Assembly: GCF_037414475.1 (NCBI RefSeq)
Contig: NZ_CP147913.1
Location: forward strand, 3,472,001-3,536,000
From: Myxococcus stipitatus
GTDB taxonomy: Bacteria; Myxococcota; Myxococcia; Myxococcales; Myxococcaceae
Reading direction: 5' to 3'
DNA: 64,000 bases
Shown: one piece after another, positions 34,743-44,000 of the stretch
Layout of the letters: every line of letters begins with the position of its first letter
Numbering within the stretch: position 1 is the first letter of the stretch
Notes under the pieces: model-generated
Told to the model about the DNA's origin: nothing
What the model saw: only the letters and a program-made list of their open reading frames with translations
Databases searched by the model: none
Program-made: the position numbers and the translations under genes

Positions 34743-35408
34743 TCACGGAGCCTCGTCCAGGGCGGGGCCTTCAATGGTCCGCCCGGTATCGGGCGCATGT
34801 CGTGGGGGCGCGGGAGGCATTCCCGCCTCGGAGAGCAGCAGGGACAGGAGCACGGCCTGTTGAGTCTTGCTGAGCGCGAGGAAGTTCTCGGGCAAGCCCA
34901 AGGCAACAGAGATGGGCTCACCATTGGGATTCGGCTGACAGGTCCGCCATCCCGTGTAGTTCCCTCCCGCCACCGTCAGCGAGTAGCTGCACCCGCCCAC
35001 GTCCCCGGAGAGCCCCACGGGAGAGACCACGAGCGCCGCGGGCCACCCCGCGAGTTCACCATCCACTCGAAAGCCCTGCTGCGCGGAGAAGCGCGAGAGC
35101 ACCAACCGCGTGTCCGCCGGACCTACCCGTCCATCGACACCCGCGCCGTGCCATTGCAGGTCCACGTCGTCACCATGCATCCGCCCCTGGATGGACGTCT
35201 GCGTGCTCCGCAGGTCGAAGCCATCTCCGTGCAACCGGTCCCCATCCAACGTCACGGCGAGAAACTGGTTGCCCACGCGAAGGCGGATGGCCCCCGCGCG
35301 CTCGGGCACGGCCACCTGGGCGCTCAAAGGCGCGGCGACACCCAGCGCCACCACCACCGCGCTCAGCCTGCCGAGCGCTCGTCGAAGTCCGGACTCAGGG
35401 CGTGACAC
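34743..35408 (-). CDS. Exported protein of unknown function
   Basis: 221 residues from GTG 35408, with a site GGCAGG just upstream; long in-frame upstream starts (to 35699) lack a signal peptide and are rejected. Signal peptide ends near APLSAQ (residue 29). The mature region is beta-rich with regular strands (LRVGNQFLAVTLDGDRLHGD, FDLRSTQTSIQGRMHGDDVD), suggesting a beta-barrel or jelly-roll fold, and contains two Cys (GDVGGCSYSL, WRTCQPNPNG). No family was recognised. Confidence 0.65.
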   Translation of the reverse strand: MSRPESGLRRALGRLSAVVVALGVAAPLSAQVAVPERAGAIRLRVGNQFLAVTLDGDRLHGDGFDLRSTQTSIQGRMHGDDVDLQWHGAGVDGRVGPADTRLVLSRFSAQQGFRVDGELAGWPAALVVSPVGLSGDVGGCSYSLTVAGGNYTGWRTCQPNPNGEPISVALGLPENFLALSKTQQAVLLSLLLSEAGMPPAPPRHAPDTGRTIEGPALDEAP

Positions 35409-35508
35409 GGGGCACCTGCCTTTCTCCGGAACAGTAGGGGCTCGGGCCCAAGGGAGGCACGGCATGGCCCACGGAGGCTCGCCTGACGGCATGTGGGGCG
35501 CCCATCGC

Positions 35509-36363
35509 TCAGTGCGGCCCGTGAGGGCCTGGAGCCTGCTGGGACTCGAGCGCCGTGTCCTCACGCTGGCGCTGACGTGAATCCCACGCGCCACCGTCCT
35601 CGTAGCCCCACTCGTCGATGTCGACGCGATAGCTGACGGGCGAAAGCAGCCGCCCCCGGCAGATGCGCTCACGCCAGTTGCCCTCGTCCACCGACGCATC
35701 CGTCCGGGCCAGCAACTCGCGCATCACCCACGACGGGACGATGTCCCGGTCCGACGGATACGCGAAGCGGAAGAAGAGCAGATGCGCGAGCAGCACCTCC
35801 CAGTAACGCTCGAAGCGTCCCAGCAGGCGGAGCCAGTCGAACGTGGGGCCCGTCTTGAGGAGCAGGTGCGTGAGCTCATGCCCGTCGAAGCGCTCGCGCT
35901 CGAGGACGAACGCCTTGCTCCAGAAAATCTCCTCGGCGGGAGGGACACGGCACGAACAGCCCAGCACCTGCGCGGGGACGGCGTGCTCGAACCAGGCCTC
36001 GTCGATGGTCGTCAGGCCATTGCCCGAGCCATAGATGAGGTCGACGAGGAAGTCCGCCCAGAAGGCCTTGTGCAGCCAGCCGTGGACCTCGCTCTCCGTG
36101 CGCCACTCGTTGCGAGCGAGCAACTCCAACGCACGGTCCCCGTCCGCGCGGTGGAGGAACAGGTCCAGGTCCTTGGTGTCGCGGTAGATGCCCGTGTAGT
36201 GGGCAAACGCGTACGCGCCCCCCACGAGAAAGGGGATGCCCGCGTCGGAAAGCAATTGGATGGCGTAGGTGCGCGCGCCCAGCTCCGCCACGGAGCGCCG
36301 CACTTCCATCCGCCTCGGGTCTCCTCCAGGGAGTCCGGAGGCCTTCGGTGGTTGCTCGGCCAT
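35509..36363 (-). CDS. Nucleotidyltransferase-fold protein
   Basis: 284 residues from ATG 36363; other in-frame starts at 36384, 36393 and 36414 are possible. The signature FLVGGAYAFAHYTGIYRDTK followed by DLDLFL gives the GG(A) loop and paired aspartates of a minimal polymerase-beta-type nucleotidyltransferase. The remaining helical part has an unusual aromatic stretch (WLHKAFWADFLVDLIYGSG, FFRFAYPSDRDIVPSW). The acceptor is unknown; related stand-alone folds occur in antitoxins, transferases and tRNA enzymes. No toxin neighbour is seen. Confidence 0.7.
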   Translation of the reverse strand: MAEQPPKASGLPGGDPRRMEVRRSVAELGARTYAIQLLSDAGIPFLVGGAYAFAHYTGIYRDTKDLDLFLHRADGDRALELLARNEWRTESEVHGWLHKAFWADFLVDLIYGSGNGLTTIDEAWFEHAVPAQVLGCSCRVPPAEEIFWSKAFVLERERFDGHELTHLLLKTGPTFDWLRLLGRFERYWEVLLAHLLFFRFAYPSDRDIVPSWVMRELLARTDASVDEGNWRERICRGRLLSPVSYRVDIDEWGYEDGGAWDSRQRQREDTALESQQAPGPHGPH

Positions 36364-36486
36364 GACAGAAGATAGGGGGAACATCGCCTGCACGTCAGTG
36401 AGCCTTTCGCGCACCCGCTCGATGGGCGTCCGAGCGGACGAAGCACTGCTCCGTCTGACGGCACCTCCCTCAGGGCCTGCTTGTCC

Positions 36487-37392
36487 TCACTGGACCAACC
36501 ACAGCATCAGCGGCGCGGTGAGGAAGGACAGGGGAATCCCCACGCCCACCATCAGCACCGACAGGTCCGGGTCCAGGCGGTGCTCGGCCGCGAGAATCGC
36601 CGCGCTCACCATGGGAGCCATGGCCGACTGGAGCACCGTCGCCTGCACGACCATGGGCGGAAGGCCCGGCAAGGCCAACAACACCAGCACCACCACGCCC
36701 GGCACCAGCACCAGCTTGTAGAAGAGCCCCAGCGACAGTGCTGGCAGGCGCGCCTTCAGTCCCGAGAAGCGCAGCTGCAAGCCCACGGAGAACAACGCGA
36801 GCGGCGTCAAAAGCGAACCCAACCGGTCCAACACCGACTCCACCCACGCGGGATATCCCACGGGCCGAAGGAGCAGAGACAGCACGAGCGCCACGAACGG
36901 TGGAAACGTCGCCACCTTCGTCACCAGCGCGCGGAACGGAAGCTCCGCCTCCGCGCTGGCCCGCGCGGCGCTCAGCGTCGCGACCGTGGACAAGGCCAGG
37001 AACGAACCCAACTGGTCCACCACCACCGCGACCGCCAACCCCTTCGAGCCCAGCAGCGCCTCCGCCATGGGCAGCCCCACGAAGGCCGTGTTGCCCAGCC
37101 CTCCCGTCAACACCAACGCCGCCACCGTCTGCTTCGGCCAGCCCAGACGCGCGCCCCACCACCGGAAGAAGGGCCCCGCCGCCAGGAAGTACACCCACGG
37201 CACCAACGCTGCCACGACCAGCGACGGCACGAACTCCAGCCGGTGCATCACCCGCAACACCAGCGCGGGCAGCGCCACGTACAGCACGAACGTGTTGAGC
37301 GGCCCCGCCGAGCCCGGAGGAAACTTCCCACTGTGCCGGGCCAGGACACCCAACACCAGACATGTTCCCAGCAACCCGATGACCTGACTCAT
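36487..37392 (-). CDS. AEC-family auxin-efflux-type carrier
   Basis: 301 residues from ATG 37392 (GGGAAGG ten bases upstream). Ten hydrophobic helices in two halves, as in the AEC (MleP/auxin efflux carrier) family: VIGLLGTCLVLGVLARHSG, FVLYVALPALVLRVMHRLEF, GLGNTAFVGLPMAEALLGSK in the first half and SLLTPLALFSVGLQLRFSG, MVVQATVLQSAMAPMVSAAI in the second. The GxxNTAFxGxP signature is the family hallmark. It probably moves small organic acids across the inner membrane. The frame is open further upstream (to 37836), but that stretch looks like noise. Confidence 0.9.
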   Translation of the reverse strand: MSQVIGLLGTCLVLGVLARHSGKFPPGSAGPLNTFVLYVALPALVLRVMHRLEFVPSLVVAALVPWVYFLAAGPFFRWWGARLGWPKQTVAALVLTGGLGNTAFVGLPMAEALLGSKGLAVAVVVDQLGSFLALSTVATLSAARASAEAELPFRALVTKVATFPPFVALVLSLLLRPVGYPAWVESVLDRLGSLLTPLALFSVGLQLRFSGLKARLPALSLGLFYKLVLVPGVVVLVLLALPGLPPMVVQATVLQSAMAPMVSAAILAAEHRLDPDLSVLMVGVGIPLSFLTAPLMLWLVQ

Positions 37393-37931
37393 GACGCTCG
37401 CGCCTTCCCACTTCGCCGGCACCCACCCGACGGCTCTGGTTCGCGACTCCCTCGCCCCACTCCACACAACGCGCACGCAGCGATAGCAGCCCGTGCCCTC
37501 CTCTGGCCACTCGCATGCGCGGCGGCGTTGCCAGTTCGTCACGGCGGGCGCCAGGTCCCATCCACCGAAGCCCCACCGACCTCGGACGAGCAGCCATCGA
37601 GGACGCGCGGAGAAGTCCTGGAAGAGGCCGCCCGGGGACAAGGGCTCATCCCGTTCGGGGCCCAACAAACGCTGAAGCGCTGGGAGGAGGGAACCTGGGC
37701 GCTCGACCCAGGGGAGTGAGCCCCTCGGTGCACATCCCCGCACCCACTGAATCTGAATCGCTGGGGTCCAAGTGCTCTGAACCCCAAGCAAGATAGCGGC
37801 TGTCAGGGCTCGAGACGTCACACGTGCATGGGCCACCTCGCTGGCGCATGCTGTTGCTCGTCCATGCCTTCTCGATTCGTCTTCTGGTGTCCCGTCCCCT
37901 GTTGTCTGGCACGACTCGGAGGACAGCCTTG
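37393..37931. other. 539-bp region without a confident gene
   Basis: Between the AEC carrier and the MFS transporter. Open frames run on both strands but none has a good start site, signal or recognisable domain. On the plus strand, a frame ending at the TGA at 37717-37719 reads EVLEEAARGQGLIPFGAQQT then LKRWEEGTWALDPGE. It looks protein-like and could be a gene remnant. The promoters of both flanking genes must lie here. Confidence 0.5.
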
Positions 37932-39185
37932 ATGGGCGCGCTGCGAAGGGGCCTGCACGACATGGCGGGCGGCTTCCCGCGAACCTACTGGGTGCTCTGG
38001 ATAGGCACGCTGGTCAACCGGCTGGGCAGCTTCGTCGTCCCCTTCCTCGCGCTGTACCTCACGCGCGAACGCGGCTTCACCGTCGAGCGCGCGGGCCTGG
38101 TCGTGTCGCTCTACGGCGTGGGCGCCGTCATCGCGAGCCCCCTGGGTGGAATGCTCGCCGACCGCGTAGGCCGACGCATCACCCTGGCTGGCGGCTTGTG
38201 GATGGGTTCCATCGGAATGGTTTGTCTCGGCTTCGCCCGGGACCCCATCGCCATCTCCGTCGCGGCCTTCTGCCTGGGCATCATGGGCGAGGTCTACCGG
38301 CCCGCCGTGTCCGCCGCCGTCGCGGACATCGTCTCCCCCGAGGAGCGCCAGCGCGCCTTCGGCCTGCTCTACTGGGTCATCAACGTGGGCTTCGCCATCA
38401 GCGTGCCCATGGCCGGGCTGATGGTCCGCTACGGCTACCTCACCCTCTTCATCGCCGACGCCCTCACCACCTTCACCTACGGCTGCGTCATCTGGTTCAT
38501 GCTCCCGGAGACCCGCCCCGCGCGCGCCTCGAAGCAGGACACCTCCGAGCCCAGCGCCGCCGGCTCGCTCCTCGCGCCCTTCCGGGACCCGGCCTTCCTC
38601 GCCTTCGCCGTCCCCATCTTCGGCGTGTCGGTCATCTTCTATCAGTCCCAGGTCGCGCTCCCCATGGACCTGAGCGCACGCGGCTTGACCGAGGCCCAGT
38701 TCGGCACCGTGCTCGCCGTCAACGGCGCGCTCATCGTGCTGCTCCAGCCCTTCACCGGCCGCGTGCTGCGCCACCTGCGCCGCGCCCAGGCCCTGGCCAT
38801 CGCCGCCGCGCTCACCGGCCTGGGCTTCGGACTGCACAGCGTGTCCGCGCACATGGGCATCGCCGCCTGCGCCGTCGCCGTGTGGACACTGGGCGAGATG
38901 CTCCAGGCCCCCGTCGCGCCGTCCATCGTCGCGGACCTGGCGCCCTCCGGACTGCGCGGCAGCTACCAGGGCGCCTACCACATGCTCTGGGGAATGGCCT
39001 CCGGCACCGCCCCCGCGCTGGGAGGCTGGCTGCTGGGCCGCGCCGGCTCCTCCAGCCTGTGGATGACCTGCCTCGCGCTGGGGATCGTCTGCGCCGCGTG
39101 GCAGCTGGCCATCGCCGACTCCCGGCGGCGGCGCCTCGACGCCCAGCGCTCGCTGCGCACGGACCTCAGCCCGCTCGTCGACTAA
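37932..39185 (+). CDS. MFS transporter
   Basis: 417 residues from ATG 37932, with GGAGGA eight bases upstream; the upstream extension from 37824 is rejected. Twelve helices fit the major facilitator superfamily: the loop-2 motif GGMLADRVGRRITL near residue 75 and the DHA1-like layout (LVNRLGSFVVPFLALYLTRE, AAFCLGIMGEVYRPAVSAAV). It is probably a multidrug or metabolite exporter. The substrate is unknown. A terminator follows the stop and separates it from the convergent metalloprotease. Confidence 0.9.
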   Translation: MGALRRGLHDMAGGFPRTYWVLWIGTLVNRLGSFVVPFLALYLTRERGFTVERAGLVVSLYGVGAVIASPLGGMLADRVGRRITLAGGLWMGSIGMVCLGFARDPIAISVAAFCLGIMGEVYRPAVSAAVADIVSPEERQRAFGLLYWVINVGFAISVPMAGLMVRYGYLTLFIADALTTFTYGCVIWFMLPETRPARASKQDTSEPSAAGSLLAPFRDPAFLAFAVPIFGVSVIFYQSQVALPMDLSARGLTEAQFGTVLAVNGALIVLLQPFTGRVLRHLRRAQALAIAAALTGLGFGLHSVSAHMGIAACAVAVWTLGEMLQAPVAPSIVADLAPSGLRGSYQGAYHMLWGMASGTAPALGGWLLGRAGSSSLWMTCLALGIVCAAWQLAIADSRRRRLDAQRSLRTDLSPLVD

Positions 39186-39212
39186 GGGCGGAAACAACCC
39201 CACCCAAAACCA

Positions 39213-39242
39213 CGGGCGGCCCCCCTTCCGGGAGACCGCCCG
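39213..39242. terminator. Bidirectional terminator
   Basis: CGGGCGG (39213-39219) and CCGCCCG (39236-39242) are perfect arms, with the right arm followed by CGTTT on the plus strand. It sits between the convergent MFS and metalloprotease genes. Confidence 0.6.
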
Positions 39243-39269
39243 CGTTTCAACCTCGAGACCTGGCGACGA

Positions 39270-40730
39270 CTACGGCTTGGTGTAGCTGATGGCCAGGTTG
39301 TACGTGGCCGCCGTGTAGCCGCGGACCATGACGTACGCGGACGACTGACCCGCGGGCACCGTGACCTCGCACGTCTCGGACGCACCGGAGGCATACGGAC
39401 GGCAATCCCACAGCGACGTGGTGGGCGCGGAGCCGAAGCGCACGTACAGGTCCGGGTCACCCGAGCCCGTCATCACCACCTTGAACGTGGTGCCAGCCAC
39501 CACGCTGTAGGCGGGGAGGTTCGCGTCGGCGCCAGACGCCACGCTGCCGGACTTGCTGTCCGTGGTCGGCGTGCCGCCGCCCGTGCCCGGCTTGGTGTAG
39601 TTGATGGTCAGGTTGAACGTCGCGGCCGTGTAGCCACGCACCATGACGTACGCCTGCGTGACACCGGCGGGCACCGTCAGGTTGCAGGACTCGGACGCAC
39701 CGGACGCGTACGGACGGCAGTCATACGCCGACGTGGTGGGCGCGGAGCCAAAGCGCACGTACAGGTCCGGGTCGCCCGTGCCCGTCATCGTCACGGTGAA
39801 CGCGGTGCCAGCCACGACGCTGAAGGGACCGAAGTTCGCGTTGGTGCTCGCCGCCACGCTGCCCGTCTTGGTCTCCGTCGTCGGGGTGCCCGTGCCAGGG
39901 TTCGGCCCAGGGCCGCCACCGGGCTGGCCGTAGAGCTGCGCCGCGCCCTCGGCGTCCTTCGTCGTGATGACCAGGTCGCCCGTCTGCGAACCGTTGCACT
40001 GCGGGTAGTGCATCACGGAGGCGGAGTCGTACGTGGTCAGCGCACGCCAGTTGTTGTCCTCGAAGCAGGTGCGCGCCTCGGGGCGGGTGTGCTCGTGGCG
40101 GAAGCCCAGCGTATGGCCCAGCTCGTGACGGAGGATGCCCGTCAGCGTCCAGGGCGGGTTGCTGCCGAAGGCCGTGTTGTCGATGAGGACGTTGCGGTCC
40201 GCGCGGAGGTCATCCGGGAAGAACGCGCGCGCCAGGTACTGGCCACCCGAGTTCACCGGACGCACGTCGAACACCACGTTGTTGTTGCTCGCGGTGCAGC
40301 TGGCATCCTGCGCGCTCACGTAGACGAACTTCACGTCCGCCACGGCTTCCCACGCCGCCGCCGCGTTCGCCATGGCCGTCACGGCCGCGCTGTAGTTCGA
40401 GCCGAACGTCGAGCTCACGCAGTACGTGATGTTCTTCTTCTGCGTGTCGTTCCACTTCGCGTCCACGCCGCCGCTCTGGTGGACGATGAGCTGGCCGTTG
40501 CGGATGTTCTTCTCGTAGAACTCGCGCAGCTTCTTCTCGTTGGAGAACGTCGTGTCGCCGTTGGCGATGAAGATGCCGGTCTCCGGCTCCTGGTAGACCA
40601 CCGAGAGGAACTGCTCGTAGGTCATTCCCTGACCCACGGTCTCCGGAGCGGGGGTGGACGCATCACCGCCACCACAACCCGCCAGCAGCGCCAGGCCCGT
40701 GACAGCGCCAATCAACTTGGACTGAGACAT
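39270..40730 (-). CDS. Astacin-like metalloprotease lipoprotein with two PPC domains
   Basis: 486 residues from ATG 40730 (GAAGAAGG six bases upstream). Lipobox LLAGC (C19). A metzincin catalytic domain covers about 80-268: zinc motif HELGHTLGFRHEH (201-213) and Met-turn SVMHY (237-241), in the astacin/matrixin style, after a propeptide-like region. Two pre-peptidase C-terminal (PPC) domains follow at about 284-381 and 389-486, joined by a Gly/Thr/Pro linker and nearly identical (shared motif GDPDLYVRFGSAPTTS). PPC domains are usually removed after secretion. It is probably an outer-membrane or released protease used in predation. It has a candidate sigma-54 promoter upstream. Confidence 0.9.
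   Translation of the reverse strand: MSQSKLIGAVTGLALLAGCGGGDASTPAPETVGQGMTYEQFLSVVYQEPETGIFIANGDTTFSNEKKLREFYEKNIRNGQLIVHQSGGVDAKWNDTQKKNITYCVSSTFGSNYSAAVTAMANAAAAWEAVADVKFVYVSAQDASCTASNNNVVFDVRPVNSGGQYLARAFFPDDLRADRNVLIDNTAFGSNPPWTLTGILRHELGHTLGFRHEHTRPEARTCFEDNNWRALTTYDSASVMHYPQCNGSQTGDLVITTKDAEGAAQLYGQPGGGPGPNPGTGTPTTETKTGSVAASTNANFGPFSVVAGTAFTVTMTGTGDPDLYVRFGSAPTTSAYDCRPYASGASESCNLTVPAGVTQAYVMVRGYTAATFNLTINYTKPGTGGGTPTTDSKSGSVASGADANLPAYSVVAGTTFKVVMTGSGDPDLYVRFGSAPTTSLWDCRPYASGASETCEVTVPAGQSSAYVMVRGYTAATYNLAISYTKP
39273..39566. repeat. Tandem PPC-domain repeat, copy 2
   Basis: Codes for residues 389-486 of the metalloprotease. It repeats at 315-bp spacing with copy 1 (39588-39881). The stretch VRFGSAPTTS and the run RPYASGASE are shared exactly, so the copies probably arose by recent duplication or are kept alike by gene conversion. 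Confidence 0.7.
39588..39881. repeat. Tandem PPC-domain repeat, copy 1
   Basis: Codes for residues 284-381 of the metalloprotease; the partner copy lies at 39273-39566. The main differences are at the start of the unit (NANFGPFS versus DANLPAYS) and between VPAG and AYVMV. Confidence 0.7.
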
Positions 40731-40792
40731 GAACATCCTTCTTCGCAGAGGAGGAATACTCCCGGGCTCCCACAGCCCGGAGCGCGTCTCCC

Positions 40793-40809
40793 AAGCAGCC
40801 GTCATGCCA
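40793..40809 (-). promoter_or_regulatory. Candidate sigma-54 (-24/-12) promoter
   Basis: On the minus strand, TGGCATGACGGCTGCTT has GG and GC exactly ten bases apart and matches the TGGCAC-N5-TTGCW consensus at all but two fixed positions. Transcription would start near 40783, giving a leader of about 50 nt before the metalloprotease ATG at 40730. Sigma-54 promoters are common in myxobacterial developmental genes. Confidence 0.5.
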
Positions 40810-41016
40810 AATCCGTAACTTGTGGATTTCCCTTAAGACACACTTGAAAAACAGGACATCCACGGAGCGCCAAGACTCCACGCTCCGTGCGGAAATCGTA
40901 AAGTCTCATGCCGTTTTTGAAACAAGGTTCGTGATGTTTCAGTCACTTACGGGCATGTCTCGGGGACGTCCTGAAACAGGACACCCCCGCCGCGAACTGT
41001 CGCGGGTCAGGCCGGA

Positions 41017-42840
41017 CTACAGGCCCAGCAGTGTTTCAGGGCGGTTGAGACCGCGGGCCCGGGCCAAGGGCTGGAGGATGTCCGGCGGGGGCGCGTCGGC
41101 GGTGAGCAGGAGGGCGCGCACGGCCGTCTCCACGACGTCCTCGGCACCCGGGCGCACCATGCCCCTGCGAGCGTCCTCCACGCGCTTGCCCCGGTACGCA
41201 TCGAAGCGCTCCTTCACGCGGCGAGCCAGGTCGGCGACGGCCTTGTCCCCCACCTCCACGCGCAGCTCCAACTCATTGCGCAGCTGCACCGGGTCCGCCA
41301 GCACTCCGTACCGGTCATAGCCCTTGTGAGCCAGGTCCTCGTGAGACACCGCGAAGTCCTCGGTGCGCGGCGCGGGGACCTGCTCCTTGAGGAGGTCTCT
41401 CATCACCGCGGTGACGGAGGCCGTCACGGTGAGACGGTGCAGCTGCACGTCGTAGACGAAGTCCGAATACATGGGCTCCTCCACGGTGACGGGCTCGCGG
41501 AAGACGGTGTCGCGGTGGCGCCGCACGTCCACGCGCTGGGTCTCCGAGCGCTCCACGGCGGCCTCCAACAGCATCTGCTTCTCCTTCACCGCGAACACCT
41601 TCTGCGTCAGCAGCTGCTCCTCCTTCGAGCACAGTCCACTCGCGCACCGCGCGGGGCTGCAGTCGCTGGGGAGCTGGCCGGGCGACTTCGCGTCCATGGC
41701 GGCCTCGCCACACTCCCGCAGCGCGTCCAGACACTCGCGGCGCTCACGCTCGCGGCAGCGCTCGGCGCCCTCGCGCAGGGTGGTCAGCTCCGCCTGGAAC
41801 CGCAGGTACTCGCGCAGGGCCGTGGCCTGCTTGCGGTCCACTTCCTCCTGCTGACGCTCGGCCTGCAGGAGTTTCGTCTCGAAGCCGGCGCGGCGCGGGT
41901 TGGGCACGGACATCTTCCCGGCGAGGTAGCGGTGCGAGCGCTGCGCCTCCTCCATCGCCTTGAGGGGCAACACCCGCTCCAGGGACAGGTCCAGTCTCAC
42001 GCCCTCGCGGCCCTCCGGGGCCTCCGTCACCACGCGCAGGGGAAGCTGGGTGGGGAGCGCGGACGCCAACCGCCCCGCGCCCAGCCGCTGCGCCACGTCC
42101 GGCGCGCCCGCATGGTCCTCCACCGCGGAGGCCACCACGAGGAAGGCCACCTCATCGCGCAGCTTCTGGCGCACCACCTCCGCCCGCTCCCGCGCCGAGG
42201 TGGCGCCCACGCGCTCCTGGTCCGCGCGCACGTAGGCCACCAGCGCGTTGCCCAGCTTGCCCGCTTTCTCCAGCCCGTCTCCCGTCGTGAACCAGCGCTT
42301 CGCCCACGCCACCTGCACCGCGTCCACGCCCTTCTTCGCGCCCGCGTGGTCTGGCGCCACCGCCAGCACCGCGTCCAGCTCCGCGCGCGCCTCCTGGAGC
42401 TTGTCCTCCTTGAGCGCCGCCAGACCCACCGCCACGCGCTCGTCCAACGTCGTGCCCAGCATCTCGCGCGCGGCGACGTTGTCCGCGTCCAGTTCCAGCG
42501 CGCGCACCAGCCGCTTCATCGTGCCGTCCAGGTCCCCGGAGACACGCACGCCCCGGGCCTCCTCCAGCACCACCTGGCTCCACGCCTTGCGCACCTCGCG
42601 CAGCTTCACCGTGACCTCGGAGGCCTCCGGGTCCGCGGCCAGCGCGCGCAGGTAGGCCGCCTCCGCGTCCGCCCACTTCTGCTGCTCGCTGGCGGCGTCT
42701 CCCTCCTTCACCGCTCGCGAGAAGGCCGAACAGGCCGTCAGGGCAAGCAGCGAGGCCAGGGCCAGCGCGCCAAGCGCGCCACGAGAATTCACGAAAGCGG
42801 GACGAGGAGGGGGACGAAGGGGGGTGAACACGCTTCCCAT
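41017..42840 (-). CDS. TPR-type lipoprotein of unknown function
   Basis: 607 residues from ATG 42840. Signal peptide with lipobox LTAC (C37). Residues about 45-215 are TPR-like helical repeats (EQQKWADAEAAYLRALAADP, LQEARAELDAVLAVAPDHAG, EKAGKLGNALVAYVRADQER). A beta region with VPNPRRAGFETKL follows, a Cys-rich patch (SDCSPARCASGLCSKEEQ), coiled coil, and a C-terminal domain with VYDVQLHRLTVTASVTAVM. It resembles envelope assembly or gliding-associated lipoproteins only in layout. Alone on its strand, 211 bp from the metalloprotease promoter region. Confidence 0.75.
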   Translation of the reverse strand: MGSVFTPLRPPPRPAFVNSRGALGALALASLLALTACSAFSRAVKEGDAASEQQKWADAEAAYLRALAADPEASEVTVKLREVRKAWSQVVLEEARGVRVSGDLDGTMKRLVRALELDADNVAAREMLGTTLDERVAVGLAALKEDKLQEARAELDAVLAVAPDHAGAKKGVDAVQVAWAKRWFTTGDGLEKAGKLGNALVAYVRADQERVGATSARERAEVVRQKLRDEVAFLVVASAVEDHAGAPDVAQRLGAGRLASALPTQLPLRVVTEAPEGREGVRLDLSLERVLPLKAMEEAQRSHRYLAGKMSVPNPRRAGFETKLLQAERQQEEVDRKQATALREYLRFQAELTTLREGAERCRERERRECLDALRECGEAAMDAKSPGQLPSDCSPARCASGLCSKEEQLLTQKVFAVKEKQMLLEAAVERSETQRVDVRRHRDTVFREPVTVEEPMYSDFVYDVQLHRLTVTASVTAVMRDLLKEQVPAPRTEDFAVSHEDLAHKGYDRYGVLADPVQLRNELELRVEVGDKAVADLARRVKERFDAYRGKRVEDARRGMVRPGAEDVVETAVRALLLTADAPPPDILQPLARARGLNRPETLLGL

Positions 42841-43107
42841 CTTCGGGAAAAAGACTCAGCGGGTGAAGTGTTCACATGCCCGACACACCCACCCCCGCTC
42901 CCAGGCCCCCGGGCCAGGAGGTACTCCCGGGGGTGCCCGGCGGCTTGCTCCTGGAGCGGCCCTGGGGGCGCTCGATGCGCGGACCCGCCGTCGCCCTTAA
43001 GAGGTCCTGCGCGCATCCCGCCGGCCGATGGGGCCCGCACGGGAATGACGCAACGCAACAGCCGGTAGACGATTCAACGCACCCTGGAGGGGGGCAAGAG
43101 AGTCATC

Positions 43108-43344
43108 ATGTCCTGTCCACAGCCACGTCCCACGGAATTCCGCCTGCCCTTGCGCGCGGAGTCCTTCAGCGTCGAGGAACACCGCAACGTGCACTGCCGC
43201 TTCTACGCGGGCTGCATCGATGAGGCGGTGCGCGAGGACTGGGACAGCTTCACCTGCGCCAAGTGCCCCCTGTTCCAGCAGGACGCGGCGCCGGGCGCGG
43301 ACCAGTACGCCTTCAACCAGCCCGCGGACCCGGGCAGGCCCTAG
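43108..43344 (+). CDS. Small Cys-containing protein
   Basis: 78 residues, ATG 43108, with a GGAGGGGGG-type purine-rich stretch upstream. Four cysteines are spread as HCRFYAGC and TCAKCPLF; with the neighbouring histidine they could bind zinc or form a [Fe-S] site. Charged sequence AVREDWDSF lies between them. There is no signal peptide. The function is unknown. Confidence 0.55.
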   Translation: MSCPQPRPTEFRLPLRAESFSVEEHRNVHCRFYAGCIDEAVREDWDSFTCAKCPLFQQDAAPGADQYAFNQPADPGRP

Positions 43345-43505
43345 CCTGGCCCACCGGGCTCCCTGCCTCCGGACGGGGAGCCCGCGCACGCGCAAGTCCG
43401 GGACGAAGCGTGGGGCACTCCTGGGTTCTTGCCCCACGGTGGCCAGGAGGGAGCCCGGACCCGCTCGCCGCCCGTGATTTCCTTCCGGACTCGTGAGCCT
43501 TCCGA

Positions 43506-43913
43506 ATGACCCAGCGTCCCGTCGTCGTCCTCGCGGAGGATGACGCCCTGCTTCGAGAGATGGTCGCGGAGGCCATCGAGCAGGAGGGCTATCGCGTCGT
43601 CGCATGCGACAACGGCTTTGGTGCCCTGAAGGCCTTCTTCACCGAGCCTCGCGTGGACGTGCTGGTGCTCGACTGGCTCCTGCCCGACATCGAGGGCCAG
43701 GACCTCATCCGGATGCTGCACGCGCAGCGCGGGCTGACGGAGCTGCCCGTGGTGCTCACCACCGGACTGGAGCGCGAGCTGCCCGTGTTCGAGGGCGCGG
43801 TGTGCCTCCTGCGCAAGCCCTTCGCCGCGGACGAGCTGTCGCGAATCCTCCACCGGCTCACCCAGGCGAACCAGCCCCTGGCGCACGTGGCCGGGAACGC
43901 CTCCGTCCTCTGA
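43506..43913 (+). CDS. Single-domain response regulator
   Basis: 135 residues, all receiver domain. Acidic pair E11/D12/D13 (LAEDD), phospho-acceptor D56 (VLDWLLPD), T of LTTGL and K of LLRKPF are in place, so it can be phosphorylated. There is no output domain; it should act by protein contact, as CheY-like proteins do. No kinase is adjacent; it precedes the FRG-domain gene by 87 bp on the same strand. Confidence 0.92.
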   Translation: MTQRPVVVLAEDDALLREMVAEAIEQEGYRVVACDNGFGALKAFFTEPRVDVLVLDWLLPDIEGQDLIRMLHAQRGLTELPVVLTTGLERELPVFEGAVCLLRKPFAADELSRILHRLTQANQPLAHVAGNASVL

Positions 43914-44000
43914 CGCCCGCGCCGCTTCCGCCGCGGCCACGCACGTCCCATCTTGTGCCGGGCGGCCCGGCGCGGCGCATCCCGCGCGCGGGTCCTCCTC

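Noticed and set aside
37393..37836. In-frame N-terminal extension of the AEC carrier
   Set aside because: No ribosome site at its start; the carrier's first helix begins at the ATG at 37392 with a good site; the extra residues look random.
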